Source of the DNA: Auricularia sp. M13
Taxonomy: Eukaryota; Basidiomycota; Agaricomycetes; Auriculariales; Auriculariaceae
NCBI GenBank assembly: GCA_037042915.1
Contig: CM073194.1
Coordinates: forward strand, 3,720,001-3,784,000
Length of the DNA: 64,000 nt
Direction of reading: 5' to 3'
The notes under the pieces were generated by a model. It was not told the DNA's origin, made no database searches, and was given only the letters and a program-made list of their open reading frames with translations. The translations under genes and the position numbers were made by a program. This document shows positions 1-12,660 of this stretch, piece after piece; positions within the stretch are counted from its first letter, which is position 1, and the number at the start of each line of letters is the position of its first letter.

Positions 1-338
1 CACTCCTCTGCTCAACCGAATACACGGCGCTCCAGCGGACGCAGGCCCATCGTCTGGACCTGTAGCCTCGCCTGTTCCTACTGCCCCGCGCGCCAAGCCT
101 CTGTCTCTGTTGTGCGTACTCTGACTTAATTTGTTGTCTGAAAACGCTGACATGGCTTGGGCCTATGTGCTTCAGAGAGCGTCTTCCTCCTGCCGTACGG
201 CCTAAGCCACAGCAGCCCGCGCAGCCGCATGCCGGTGTGCAGGGCAAGCGCAAGAAGGGCCCGAAGAGGTTGCAAAAGAAGACCCTCGAGGAGCTCGACG
301 CAGAGATGGAAGAGTGGCGGGCAGCGGCGCAGCCGTGA
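1..338 (+). CDS. Aly/REF-type mRNA export adaptor, 3' end (partial)
   Basis: Last two exons of a gene that begins before the window. Exon 1 (to 111) reads Pro/Ala/Ser-rich linker; a GTGCGT donor and a CAG acceptor join it in phase to 176-338. The C-terminus is basic (GKRKKGPKRLQ) and then reads KTLEELDAEMEEW, which matches the C-terminal FoP-duplication peptide of Aly/REF/Yra1 (THO complex subunit 4). That peptide in the family binds the helicase UAP56/Sub2 during mRNA export in the nucleus. The RNA-recognition motif would be upstream and is not visible, so another protein carrying the same C-terminal motif cannot be excluded. The stop is TGA at 336-338. Confidence 0.6.
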
Positions 339-789
339 CCATATCGTTCGTGCGTGTACATATTCCGTCCCTTTCGCGCTCTCGTCTCTGGCTCTGGCTC
401 CTGCTTTCGCTTTGTTCTTACGCTCGCTCTAATTCGTTTTGTGTGGCCATCCTATGACAACTTCATGCTGCCGACTCTGTCCACCACCGCTTTCGTGGTG
501 TTCGTTTTTCGCCCACTGGTTCGCACTTCTGGACGACAACTTGCTTTATTGTGCTCTATTGTCTCATGGCAATGCGCCAAGAGGTGTATTGTGTGTGTTG
601 GTGCTTTTCCGGCCTGCAACTTTGCTCGCGCGCTCATCCGTGTCCTGTTGCCTTCCACCGAAGGGATTCTCGCCTGGATCACATGACAAAGAAAATGATA
701 TTCTACGGACGACAAGTTGGACATATACGAGCAGCATACAAAGGCTTACAGCGGCATAAAGTCGTGATCTAAAGGCTACAAAGCGACGT
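339..789. other. Intergenic, convergent 3' regions
   Basis: Pyrimidine-rich sequence between two convergent genes. I see no coding frame that joins to a neighbour and no repeat; it most likely holds the two 3' UTRs. Confidence 0.5.
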
Positions 790-2106
790 TCAGCAGGCCT
801 GGCCCGCGTTCTCCCCTCGCGCGCGCACGGGCGCCTCCTCCGTCGCGGTCTGCAGCAGCGCGGCAAACGCCCAGACGAGACCAACGAACCAGGCAGCGTA
901 GCGCACTGCGCCCTCGGCGGCGTCGTGCCCGGCGTTGGCAGCCCAGGACACCAGCGCGAGGTCCTCCTCCTTCCTGGCGTGCATCCAGTTCGCCACACTC
1001 TTGACAAGGAAGTGCAGGAGCACGAGCATTAACAGCCGGAACGCTGCGGCGTGGGCGTCAGCTCGCCATGTCCAGCATGCCGCATGCGAACCGAACAAAC
1101 GTACCAAAGGTCCATTGCACATCGGCGCGGCCGACGTTGTGCGCGAGCCGGTCGCTCGCGATTTGCACGACGCTGGCGTGGCGCCGGAGGGGCTGCGCGC
1201 GCGGGATCGCCCGCAGCGTCGGCTGAGCGCCCAGTGGGACGGAGCCCAGCGGTGGCGTCGTCGGGGGCGTGAGGGGCGTCTCTGGCACGAGGATCTGAGG
1301 CTCCGCCGCGCGGGTCGGCGTGGGCGTCGTGTCGCGCTCCACGCGGCGCATTGTCACGTTCCTCAGCGCCGAGCCCGAGAAGAAGGGGGACGGCGAGGAG
1401 GAAAGCGGCGGCGAGGGAGCAACCGACCTCGACGGCGATGGCGACAGCGAAGAGAGCGGAGAGAGCGATCCCTCCACTGCAGTCTATTAGAAAATTCCGG
1501 TGAGTGGGCATTGGAAGAACGCACGATGCGGCGTGTAGAAAGGATTCGAGTGGTTCCTCTCAAGGACAGCGTTCCTCACGCCGCCGGAGCCTGCGTTGGA
1601 CCCCCGGGTCAGTGTGGAGTATCAAGCAATGGGAGGGAGGCGGGACTCACTCTGAGAAGTGAACGAGCCCGCGGACGACATGGACAAGGCGGACCTTGTC
1701 GTGGTCCCAGACGCGGCCGACGCTGGGGGAGTTGGGGAGCGAGATCCCACAGACGACGCCTCGTCGTCAGACTCGTCGTCGGACTCCACTTCTGTATCGC
1801 TGCCATCGTTAATGGGGGCGATGACCCTGCGCCCTCTACCACGCTTCGACCGCCTCGGTACGGGCGAATCGACCTCGGGGCTCCCGGTCCCGGTGCCCTG
1901 ATCGATCCCTAATCATACAATAGTCAGTAACATATGAGAATACAGAAACCATGCGACGCACCGCTGGGAGCCTTGTGCGGGCAGAAGCGGAGGCTTTTTT
2001 GGCATTCGCTGCAACGCCCGCCGGCCGCGGGCGACTTCGAGTACTTCTGGCCCTCCTTTAGGGCGAGAAAAGTTTCCTTACTGCATAAGCTCTTGCGTCC
2101 AGACAT
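790..2106 (-). CDS. Orphan protein with Cys/His motif, Ser/Pro-rich middle and C-terminal membrane segments
   Basis: Five exons join in phase: start ATG at 2106, introns at about 1914-1950, 1597-1660, 1480-1524 and 1042-1100, all with GTGNGT or GTACGT donors and AG acceptors. The first exon has a short cysteine and histidine group (CSECQKSLRFCPHK) that could bind zinc. The middle is acidic then Ser/Pro/Thr-rich and probably disordered. The last exon carries two hydrophobic stretches (FRLLMLVLLHFLVKSV and WFVGLVWAFAALLQ), so the protein is probably membrane-anchored by its C-terminus. I do not recognise the family. The whole chain is about 330 residues. Convergent with the Aly/REF gene and tail-to-tail distance is about 450 bases. 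Confidence 0.55.
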
Positions 2107-2573
2107 AGTTAGCGATGCGAGAAGTGAGGCAGCCCGGGTCGGGGCTGGTCAAGTGTTGTCTGAGGCAATCGCTGCAGGCTTTTCGCCTTCTTATAGTTGC
2201 TCGACGCCACGGCCGTGGCACGCAAACAACCACAGCTGTGTACGACTGCCTGAGATCACCGACTAGTGGGCAACGGCGGTCTGCAAGGTTTGAGTTGCGT
2301 GGTCCTGCGGCTGGGTGGTGGCGAGTCTACTGTATCATCACGTGTAGCAACGCCGCCCGATTGTTGAAGTCGACAGCATCGTCTTTCCGCAACCGTCAGG
2401 AGAAATCTGCATTCTAGGCAGAATAGCACACTTGTGACTCACGGCGACGGTCCGTAGGTTGTTCAGTAGAGAAATGTACGCTTTGATATTCCTCAGCCTC
2501 CTCGCTACACGTTCGCACCACCACCTCACTGGGAGACAACCCCCAACATACACAGACCCTACCCAGTGATATT

Positions 2574-5500
2574 CTAAGTGTAACTGCTCCCATTGACCTT
2601 GTCTTTAAGCTGGCCGAGCCACTGTTGGTAGCTGGGGGTCTGATCGCCACGGTCCTGTATAAGCGCGCTAAGCGCCCAAAGGCGCATGGGCGGCTCGCCA
2701 TCCTCCTTGACGACGAAGAGCGAGGGGTAGTACGGACCACGGCGCATCTCGCGCACCTTGGCCACGATCGCGTTGACCCGCTGAGAGAAGGGGTTGTCGA
2801 GTATCGGCATCGTGTACTGCAGAACGAGTGTCAAAGGGATGAATGCAAACAGGACGGTGTGCCGTACCTTGCCACCGCGCAGCGCCTCGTAATTCGGCAG
2901 GCCGAACACGTCCTCGACGAGCTGGGGCACGGCGTCCCGACCGACCCACAGGAAGACGGTCTGTCCGTCCTCGATCAAGAACAGCCCGTGCTTCTCGAAT
3001 CGCTCGCTCGTGAGCGGCAGCAGAGGCGGTAGAATCACGCCGTTGTCGCCAATCGTGCCGCACTACGCAGCGTCAGCAGCCAGCATTAGCAAACACACGT
3101 CCAAACGCACCTCAGGCGGCATGTTGTGCAGCGAGTAGAAGCTCGGGTGAATGTACGGGATGAGTGTCTGCGACGGCAGCGTGGTCCAGAGCGCCTGCGC
3201 GTACGCCCTCAAGTCCGGCGCAATCTGGCTGCTCTGCCGCAGCGCGACGTGCTTCATCAGCCCAAGGGCAAGGAGGGGGAACATCTGCATGTTGGCGGGA
3301 ATCGCGAGTCCCGCAGCCGCCGCAGCGCCGCCGGAGGTCATGTTGCTCTTGTACGCGCTCAGCACGTCGATGACGGTCTTCTGCACGAGGTCGCGCGCGT
3401 CCTCGAGCTTGTGCGTCTGCGTCTTCTCGACGGCCTTGTTTGCGAGGAACGTCGCCAGCGCAATCTGGTCGACGCTCGCGTACAGCTCGGAGATGTTGGA
3501 CGTCGTGGGCAGCGCGAGCGTCACGACGCGGATACGGCGCTCGCCGAAGCACGACGTGTGCAGCACCGCCGTCTGGAACACGACGAACGGCGTGTTCAGG
3601 TTCTCCTCGATCGACACCTCCACCGCGTAGTTCTGGTCAGGCGGCACCGCGGGCAGCGCGAGCAGATCCGTGGAGCGCACGAAGAAGTTGCCGTGGAACG
3701 CTGACATGTGCAGTCCTGCGATGGTGTTGGCTCGCGCAGAGCGTTCATGCAAGCGCACGTACCACGAGTCGCGCGCACACGGATGACGGCCTCCAACCCG
3801 ATCTGGCTGCCCAGCACGACACCGAATTCGCGCGCGAACTTGATCGCGTCTTCCGAACGTGCGGCGTTGAAGCCGGGGTAGAAGAATGTCTGGCCGGATG
3901 TGTAATGCGGCAGGCAGGCTGAACGACGAAACGTCAGCACCGTGTCAGACCCAAGTTCGTAAACTAACCTAATGACGCAACGTCCGTGTATGTTGAGCTG
4001 AACAAGAACATGTCGATAGAGACCTGCGCTCGCGAGCACTCAATCGCGAATGTCTTGTAAAATGGCGAGCCAGCCTGGAGGAGAGCAGATTCCTACACGA
4101 AATATGAGCAGACGGCCACCGTCGTGAAACCGCACAACTCGCCTTGGAGGTGCCCAGGACCTTCGGGTCTTCACGATTCTTGAGCGCGCCCGCGCCCAGG
4201 GTGGGCAGGCTAGCGGACAACGCAACAAGCTTGCCACCCGTCGGCGACTGCGAAATAGTCAGACCTCTGCTAGCATGAGAGATTTAACATCCGCACGGTG
4301 AGTTGAAAGCCGGCTTGGAGAGCAGGACCGAGAGCGCTGCCGATGACCTGGGTGTCCTGGAACATGTCGTGCAGGCGACCGAGCAAGGATTCAATGGCGG
4401 CGCGCGACTCCGTGAGGTTGAATACGAGCTGGTCGTTAGGCTTCGGTAGGAAGACGTCCTCGATGTCGGATACAACGAGCATGGAGAGGTCGGAGGAACC
4501 AGGCTGCCATTCGCGCATGTGAGTTCAGGAGTGGGCACCTTCTCGAGTATTACTGACCACGAGCGAAAAGAAGTAGAGCGCGGTATCAAATGCGATGAGC
4601 GAAATCCTGGTCCTGTTGTCATCGTTCGGGATACGATCGAGCGACTCGAGGATCGTCCGGGTTGCGGTTGCGACCATTCCTAATGCGAGGTGCGAGATTT
4701 GAGCTTCGTATTAACTAAAGAGGGGCGTATGGCGTACCCGATTGCACCGCGGCGTGCGATACGTCGATGAGGAAGCAGTAGACGAGTGGTTGCGGCGGGC
4801 GGACCATGTACTCCGTGGGTGCAACGAACTCGACGACGGCATGGGTCAGCTCCGGGCGCTGCCACCGGTCGCCAGGTTGGTTGCGCGCCTGGTCCCAATC
4901 GAACATTTGAGGCACCTCATTGCTCATCGAGCACATACAGCACTTCCAGCGCTGACCGCCGTCGATGAACGTCACGTACGGGTTAATGTACGACCTGCAG
5001 CGGCGGCAGCGCGCGATGACAGTGTCCGTTACAACGGGCACAGGCGGGTCGTCGACTGCCGAGTTGACCGCAGACTTGAGCGTTCTTTGGGGTGTGAGAA
5101 TGAGCGAGAAGGGCAATTTCGACTTGTTGAGCAGCTGATATGTCGTCGGGACGGCATTGATTGTGCTTCGCATGTACGACGGGTCTGCATTGGCAGTTGG
5201 AGCGTCGGTAATAGCAGCCTAACAGAAATTTAAGTAGATAGCGAGATAGATATCTTGAAAAGGCGTACGCCGGGTGGTAAACGAATTTCAGGGGGTGGGA
5301 GGAGCAGCTCTAGCGGATTCGGAGGCGTGGCAACTAAGTTGACAGTGTGCAAGGCGAACGGCTTTTGGCCTCCCAGTCCCATATGACCGAATTGGTCGGC
5401 AAGAGCACCTACGTGGGGCGCAGGCTGTCCTGGATAAGCCATGGGAGGTTGCTGGCCATAGACAGGCTGCTGTTGGTCGGGATAGTAGCCTTGGGGTGCA

Positions 5501-5937
5501 GCTTGCTGCGCTGCAAACTGATCGCCTGCGAGACCTGGCGTAAAGAGTGGGCCAGGCTGGACCCCCGGTTGGAGAGGTTGTGCGTAGCCGCCATTCGGGT
5601 CTGCGTAACCAGCGCCGATGTCGGCAGCGCCATCGTATGCATGTGTCTGGCCAGCAGCGTACTGTCTGCGCTTGCCATGACCATGGCTTGGAGCAACGCC
5701 AGTATCAATTGCGCCAGCGTGTGTCTCAAGCGGGTGTTCCCACTGCTGGTGCCCCGTAGCCGGCTCTGAGATAGCTGGTTAGGATATTACAGGAGACCAC
5801 GACGCGACACGTACCAATGAAGATATGACGCTGGTGAGTCGCATCCCTGCCTGAAATTTAGCACAAAAAATCGGATGGATAAAAAATACGCGCCATTGAG
5901 CTATCCAGCCGGGCGGTAGGTCATTTTCAAGAGACAT
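2574..5937 (-). CDS. SEC24: SEC24, COPII cargo-binding coat subunit, with an N-terminal WW domain
   Basis: Cytosolic coat protein that pairs with SEC23 and selects cargo at ER exit sites. From the start: WW domain (LPPGWIAQW then [17 protein letters not shown]), a Gln/Pro/Gly-rich linker with the SEC24-like RRQYAAGQ peptide, [11 protein letters not shown] and [12 protein letters not shown], a CX2C-X18-CX2C zinc finger (CRRC ... CCMC near 4.9-5.0 kb), the trunk, beta-sandwich and helical domains, and a gelsolin-like C-terminus ending [19 protein letters not shown]. Stop is TAG at 2574. The start ATG (5937) is chosen because it opens the WW domain in frame; the first intron then has a GC-AG boundary (about 5846-5892). 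Many short introns interrupt the rest. The WW domain is not part of the usual SEC24 layout. The SEC24 identity is secure; the fused start is less so. Confidence 0.9.
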
Positions 5938-6992
5938 TTTACAGAGGTGCCCGGTCGAGGAGCGGAACAGTGACGATTGTCGGCATCTCCCGACTAAACG
6001 CCATCACCGTGCAAATCGCGCTTTTAGCTGCGAAGGTCAGCTTCAGTCTTTTTCTTCGCCAATTATCGACTTGTGGAGATTTTCCCATATAAAATGCTCG
6101 CCTAAATGTTCACGCACTGCTCCACTTGCTTGGGTTTACACAATTCGCCCTCACTGTCAACGAAGACAGACGAAGACCTCCCGGAGGGACACTAAGTAGT
6201 CTATAATCAAACACCCACAGCTCTGTCGGCTGCAGTATATACTATACTGCATGTGCATTTCTAATTGACAAGTGCTGCTGCATGTATGCACTCTGATGCA
6301 CCATCACAGTCATCCACAAGTTCAGGAAGTCATCCAATGACAGTAACGCCTGCTGTCCTTGATGTTACTCTCAGACAGACCTCAGCAATGTCAACAATCC
6401 TCTTTTCCTGCATTTGACTAGTTGAATTTGTCTCTGCCGCAGCTTTGCAATCCTTGATTTCTCCTGTGGGCGTGCAGCACTCCATTGCACACAAGTATGT
6501 TCACTGCATTGAACATTGTTGTAGCCTGCATCATTCTCCTGACACCTGTGTTCAAGTCAGAGTGCTTCCTTGGATGCTGCTGCCTTGGTTTGCATTGTCT
6601 ATCTGTCTGCCACATTTGGGGCTCTGTTTCTGATCTGCTGCTCTATGTTGGCTGGACTGAGATTCCTTTCGTGGAAACCTGGATTGCACCACTGGATCCT
6701 ATGGTCCTGCTGAATTAAGTTACTGCATTGTGGATGGACAAAAGGTATTGGAAGCACTTTGAAAAGAAAGGATGATCCATGCTGAATGTTTTTTTATGTG
6801 CCACGGAACTGAGTACTGTATCTTGCAACCTTGCATGCTGTGATTGCGTCGCGGAGCTCCGAAGACAAGTCGATATCTGAAACTTTCAAGCCGGACACGA
6901 GGGTGTAATGCTTGCGCTATGCTACATAGATATTGTCCACAAAGCATTGACAGAGCAGAGCACGACAGCGCACAGGGTTCGTGCCGCAATAC
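5938..6992. other. AT-richer intergenic region with one hairpin
   Basis: Upstream region of SEC24 and downstream region of the SET gene. It is poorer in GC than its neighbours and carries no frame I can support. A perfect 9-bp inverted repeat with a 3-base loop lies at 6231-6251 (arms TGCAGTATA). It could be an old transposon remnant. Confidence 0.4.
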
Positions 6993-8279
6993 TCAAGGCG
7001 GAACGAGCGAAGAAATCGTTTTCGCGGTGGCGGAATGGGGACCTTCAAGCTTCAAATACTCGGCGCGAGCTTTGCGTGCCCACTCAAACCCGTTCACCAG
7101 GTCCAATCGACATAGCAAACACGCGCTTCCGTAGAAAAGCACCTGCGCGTACTTGACCCACAGACGCTCCTTGGTGGACCATTGCAGGCCCTCTTGCAGC
7201 ATGCCCAGCGGCACCGAGGCATCTGGACTTTCGATCTTGTCGATGAGCGCAGCCAACCGTCCGCGCCGCTCGTCGCTCTCACTGCTCCGCGGAGCCTCGC
7301 ATGTCGCGCAGCGGCAGGTGAACCCGAAGAGTGAGGACAGCGTCGCGCGGCGCTCCGCTCTTGGTCTCAAGACGTCGCAATACGAGATAGTGATCTCCTC
7401 GCCGCACTGAATATCGCGGGCGGCGCGCAGCTCGCCGGAGAATGAGGAGAAGACGAAGTAGTAGTTGGCGGAGGGCGCGCAATCGTGATTCGCGCGCGCG
7501 AGCGTGGGGAAGCAGCCGACGAAGCGGTTGCGCGGGTCCGGCTCAGGCGTGATGTCGAGTTCCATATTGTTTGTGTGGAAGACGGCCGCGAGGGGATGGC
7601 GGCCCTTCCCCGCGCCCGCGCCTGTGCTCAGACCCATAATCGCCTCGCGTGCCGGGGCGGAGAGCCCCTGGACCGGCGCGGTGTACGCGCGCCCGTTCGC
7701 CAAGTCGTAGTCCGCGCTGCGCGGGAGCTCGGCGCGCTGGGCGTACACCGGCCGCTCGCTGTATATGAGCTCGCCAGCGCGCAACGGCCGGCTCGCCACC
7801 ATGCCACGGCCCTTGCCCGGTATATCGCGGATGTCGAAGGTGGGCGGCGACGGTGGTTCGGGCGCGTCGGATGCCCAGACGTGCCATGTCGCCATGGCGC
7901 GCACAGCGTCCAACCGGTCGACGAAGACGAGGTCGTTGCGCCCGGGCGGGAGGTAGATGAAATGTGGCGCCGCAGCGCCGAGGCGCACGTCGGAACAGAC
8001 GATACGTGGGTGCGCGCACACGACACGGGTAAGGGGATCCGATGACGATGACGAAGTACAACTTGGGCGACGGTCGCCTTCCGACGATGGCATGGCGGGC
8101 GGCTGCACGGGCGCGGGGACGTCTGTCACTGGGCCGGGAGAGCGTATGAGGAAGCCGCGACGCATGACGAAGTGGCACGGGCGCGAGCCTGAGATGGAAT
8201 CTGGTTGGCCCGGTCGACGGGAGACGGAGGGAACGGAATGCGAGATGCAGAGATGCGGGGCGCAAGATATAGGCCGCAC
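6993..8279 (-). CDS. SET-domain protein, SMYD-like group
   Basis: Single-exon gene of 428 residues. A SET domain runs from about residue 147 to 301: GKGRGMVASRPLRAGELI (N-flanking strand), ARANHDCAPSANYYF with the NHxC motif near 264, and GEEITISYCD near 293. A post-SET cysteine group (FTCRCATCEA, near 322) follows. This layout without an MYND finger is common among fungal SET proteins that methylate lysine on histones or other proteins; the substrate cannot be told. Further in-frame ATGs at 8165 and 8093 are possible true starts, since the first 60 residues are low in recognisable features. About 100 residues follow the post-SET group and are helical. Confidence 0.85.
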   Translation of the reverse strand: MRPISCAPHLCISHSVPSVSRRPGQPDSISGSRPCHFVMRRGFLIRSPGPVTDVPAPVQPPAMPSSEGDRRPSCTSSSSSDPLTRVVCAHPRIVCSDVRLGAAAPHFIYLPPGRNDLVFVDRLDAVRAMATWHVWASDAPEPPSPPTFDIRDIPGKGRGMVASRPLRAGELIYSERPVYAQRAELPRSADYDLANGRAYTAPVQGLSAPAREAIMGLSTGAGAGKGRHPLAAVFHTNNMELDITPEPDPRNRFVGCFPTLARANHDCAPSANYYFVFSSFSGELRAARDIQCGEEITISYCDVLRPRAERRATLSSLFGFTCRCATCEAPRSSESDERRGRLAALIDKIESPDASVPLGMLQEGLQWSTKERLWVKYAQVLFYGSACLLCRLDLVNGFEWARKARAEYLKLEGPHSATAKTISSLVPP

Positions 8280-8995
8280 GTGTTTGCATGCACGTCTGGC
8301 ACCCAGAGAAGATCGGCGTCACAATCAGGTCAGCTGCCCGCTTCCTATTGAGACTGCACAATCAAAAAACGAGTGCCCTCGCAGGAAAGAAATCAGGGCA
8401 GATGGGCAGAGCCCGCGAAGACGGGAAGCAAGGCACCCCCGCATAATACGCGTGCGTTCAGTGAGTGAAGCCTGGTCGAGGGTGCAGCTATAAGGGTCAG
8501 TGCCAGTGAAGCTCCGGCTGCCTGGATGACGAAACGTGGGTACAGCAAGAATGGCAGAAGACGGTCGACGTAGCCAAAGCCCGAAGCGACAGTACGACAT
8601 CTATCAGCAACCGGCCGGCCATGTGTGCGCTGAGGGGTCTGCGGCAGCTCTGTTCGTCAACACGAGTGGGTGGCTTCGTTTTAGCCGCGCCAGTCAGAGG
8701 GCGCCTGGTGCAGCAACACAAGCTCCAATAGTCATATAATCCTAGCCCTGGGCCAATGATGACGAGATTAAGGGTTTGCGTTGCCGACACGCGAGTCGAG
8801 ACTGGGCCCTATGGTAAGCGCTGCCAACGTTCGCTTGCTCAGTGCTGCTGGCCACGCCAATTTTCCTGCCGTACGCCGTTTATATGCTGTATGCGAGTAT
8901 GTAAGTAGCCACTTTGGAGCACGGCGGTTTGGAGGCAGGAAGAAAGGGACAAGACGAATTCAAATGCCGCATTTCACGGTCACCTGCTTTCCGCC
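8280..8995. other. Divergent intergenic region
   Basis: Shared upstream region of the SET gene (minus) and DIM1 (plus). No convincing coding frame or repeat seen. Confidence 0.4.
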
Positions 8996-10230
<1,235 letters not shown>

Positions 10231-10701
10231 CCCTGTTCGCTTATCATTATTTGCAGTCGAGTAGTAGGAGAGCATAGGAGCATAGTGTATTGCATAGGGT
10301 ACGGTTCTGGTGTCGGTAATGGTACACTCGAAGCGAGCGTGTGGGGTTTCGTAAGGAGCGGCGAGTGCAGGAGAGCAGTGGACATAATAACGCGCGAGGC
10401 TCGCGGTCGGAGCGGGCGTCGCGATGCTGATAAGTATGGGTGGGTGTGTTGCAATTGGTTTCGGTACAAGGCTGCTGCGTACTGCAGCAGCAAAGCGCGT
10501 CAGGATCAGATGTGCGGAATGGACAACTTTGGGCGGTGGACGCACTGTGAGCTGCCTGAGGGGATGATCCGTCCGTCCGTCCGTCCGGGGGAAGGAAGGG
10601 TATACTACGTATACGTATTACATTACGAGTAATAGAGCTGCAGTTTAGGCTGTGTGAGAAGGGCCGTTCTATCGGCCAGTGAGGATGCACTCACGTCACG
10701 G
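10231..10701. other. Convergent 3' region
   Basis: Lies between DIM1 and an unresolved minus-strand locus. A short direct GTCC run occurs at 10569-10586. No gene supported. Confidence 0.35.
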
Positions 10702-12660
10702 TCAACTTGGAGGAGATGATCCCGAAGGAGGTGCGGGCCGTGCGTGACGGTGGCGTGTGTGCCGGTTGTGGCTATTGGGGCGTGGTGAACGCGTCGACAG
10801 GCGCAGTGCCTCGGGGTGTTGAAGCGTGCCGATGACGGGCACGGCGGGTTGCAGGGACGCAGCGTTTCGCGCCTTGGTGTTTTCGATGAAGTCGTGTGAG
10901 GAGAGGCTGAGAGAATGGATTAGTCACGTGAGCGAGACGTACGAGGCACTGAGAGCGTACAGAGGTAGTTATTTTGCGTCTAATGGGGAGCGTGAGCCGC
11001 AGCTAGGCAAATCAGGTATCAAAGTCAGCTCACAGGTTGCGGGATGCAGACGCAGCGGTGTGCTGAGCATCCCAATCGGAATCCAAGTCTGCGACGAGGA
11101 TCCGGACGCAAGGGCTGCCGATAAGGATGTCTAGGAGGTAGTACGTGGGGATATCGACAACAGCAGCAGGGAGGTGTATGAGGAGGAGGCACAGTAGCAG
11201 GAGAGCGAAGAGCGCGAGCAGGAGGCCCATGGGGGCCTCAACCGGCTCGCCGCAGAGGGATGGAGCTTCAACCCAGTGCGCGCGAGGTCGTTCTTATATA
11301 TCCTGGGTGTCCGGCACGGTGAGACGAATCAGCAAAGACGAGCTGGTACTGATATGGCGAAGCATTGGACGAGCTCGACTTTGGTGCGAAACGCGATGCT
11401 AATCGTTGATTCGGCGCGCCCCTGTCTGGAAGCGTGCGAAAGGCGAAGGACTGCCCTCAACAATCGAGCTGGCCGACGCATGGTTCTGCATGCAGCGACT
11501 GGAAAGGGAGAGAGACGCAGGTGGGCGCTGCTTGCAAAGGTGGGAGTAGACTCGCCCCGTCAATTGGAGGGCAACTGGATGAGCGTCGCTGGTCGGTGGT
11601 ACTATCCGCGGGACGAGATCTGAGATTCAAGGCCATCAGAATCCTTGTCTAGCCCGGATGCGAGGGAGCGCTGCCAGTGAGGACCACATGACCGCTCAGC
11701 GGCCGAGTCTCGAAGAAGATACTAGCTCACTGACCATTGCACATGCTTGTCAGTCTGGAGTTGTTTGTTCCGCGTCCCAGACGCAGACGAGTTATTGGTG
11801 ACAAGTAGACAGTCTCAATGGTGCAGATTCGGACGGTGGACGTTGTCATGTTCCCCACTGGCTCAGCATACCTTACCTAGCCGGAATCGGAGGGCACGAA
11901 ATCACGAAGGCAGAGCCGAGCTCCAGGACGGGACGGATGCGGGCACATGAGGTGGGTAGATAGGAGTTGTCACAGAAAAACGGAGTCCAAGGAGAGAGCA
12001 AATTAGCAGCTCAGCACAGCAGGTTCATAAGTCAGGCAAGGGGACCGCGGGGAGCGAGAGCAAGAGGCCCAGGGAGAGTGCTCGTCGAGCATGCCGGGAC
12101 GCGGCAGTTGCGTGCAGATATATGTACGAGTAGTCAACGCAGGCGCAACGAGCCATGTGGACTGGAGTACCCGCGCGTGACGACGATGGCCAGAATACCG
12201 TAATATATGTTGCAGATGGCGACGACAGCCTGAGCCGAGATCGTCGGGCTGGGTCAGGATATTCGTTGGCCCATGCGTGCGTGGGTCCCGCGGCCGGCAA
12301 CTGTTCGTACGTACGACTCGGGACGAAAGCGCGCAGCATGGATCGTTATCCGAATCGCCAACTTGGGTTTTGGTCGCACGGGCGCCGAGCCCAGTGTTTA
12401 CTGTGCCTAAGTACCTCGCTCGACGCCGAGAAGGACCAGTCCAGAAGAGGCGTGGGAGAATGAGACCTGACGGTGAGAGGGCGCGGGAAGGTGCCGATGA
12501 GTAAGAGGAACGACTCGGACTCGGACACGGCCAGGAGGTGGCACCTCGTGAACGCGAGCGCCAACTTGGCGTCGCAGTTCGCTTCGCGTGCGCACTGCGC
12601 ATGCCGAATGGGATGCTGGGCGTGTGGCGAACGATACAGTAGAGGCACGACGCTCAAGTG
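10702..12660 (-). CDS. Unresolved multi-exon membrane-protein locus
   Basis: I cannot close one reading frame, but several pieces look coding. At about 12130-12220 a frame reads VVAICNIYYGILAIVVTRGY, a likely membrane helix bounded by an acceptor CAG and a GT donor. At 11230-11040 a frame begins MGLLLALFALLLLCLLLIHL and runs to a GTGAGC donor; a TATATAA box sits about 60 bases upstream of that ATG (11291-11297). At 10702-10890 a polar C-terminal exon (SSHDFIENTKARNAASLQ) starts after a CAG acceptor. Together this resembles the multi-spanning orphan receptors common in Agaricomycetes, or two small membrane-protein genes. The family is not assigned. Confidence 0.25.

Noticed and set aside
6418-6720. 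Small plus-strand genes upstream of the SET gene
   Set aside because: Overlapping short frames in two phases with odd composition, no domain and no splice partners.
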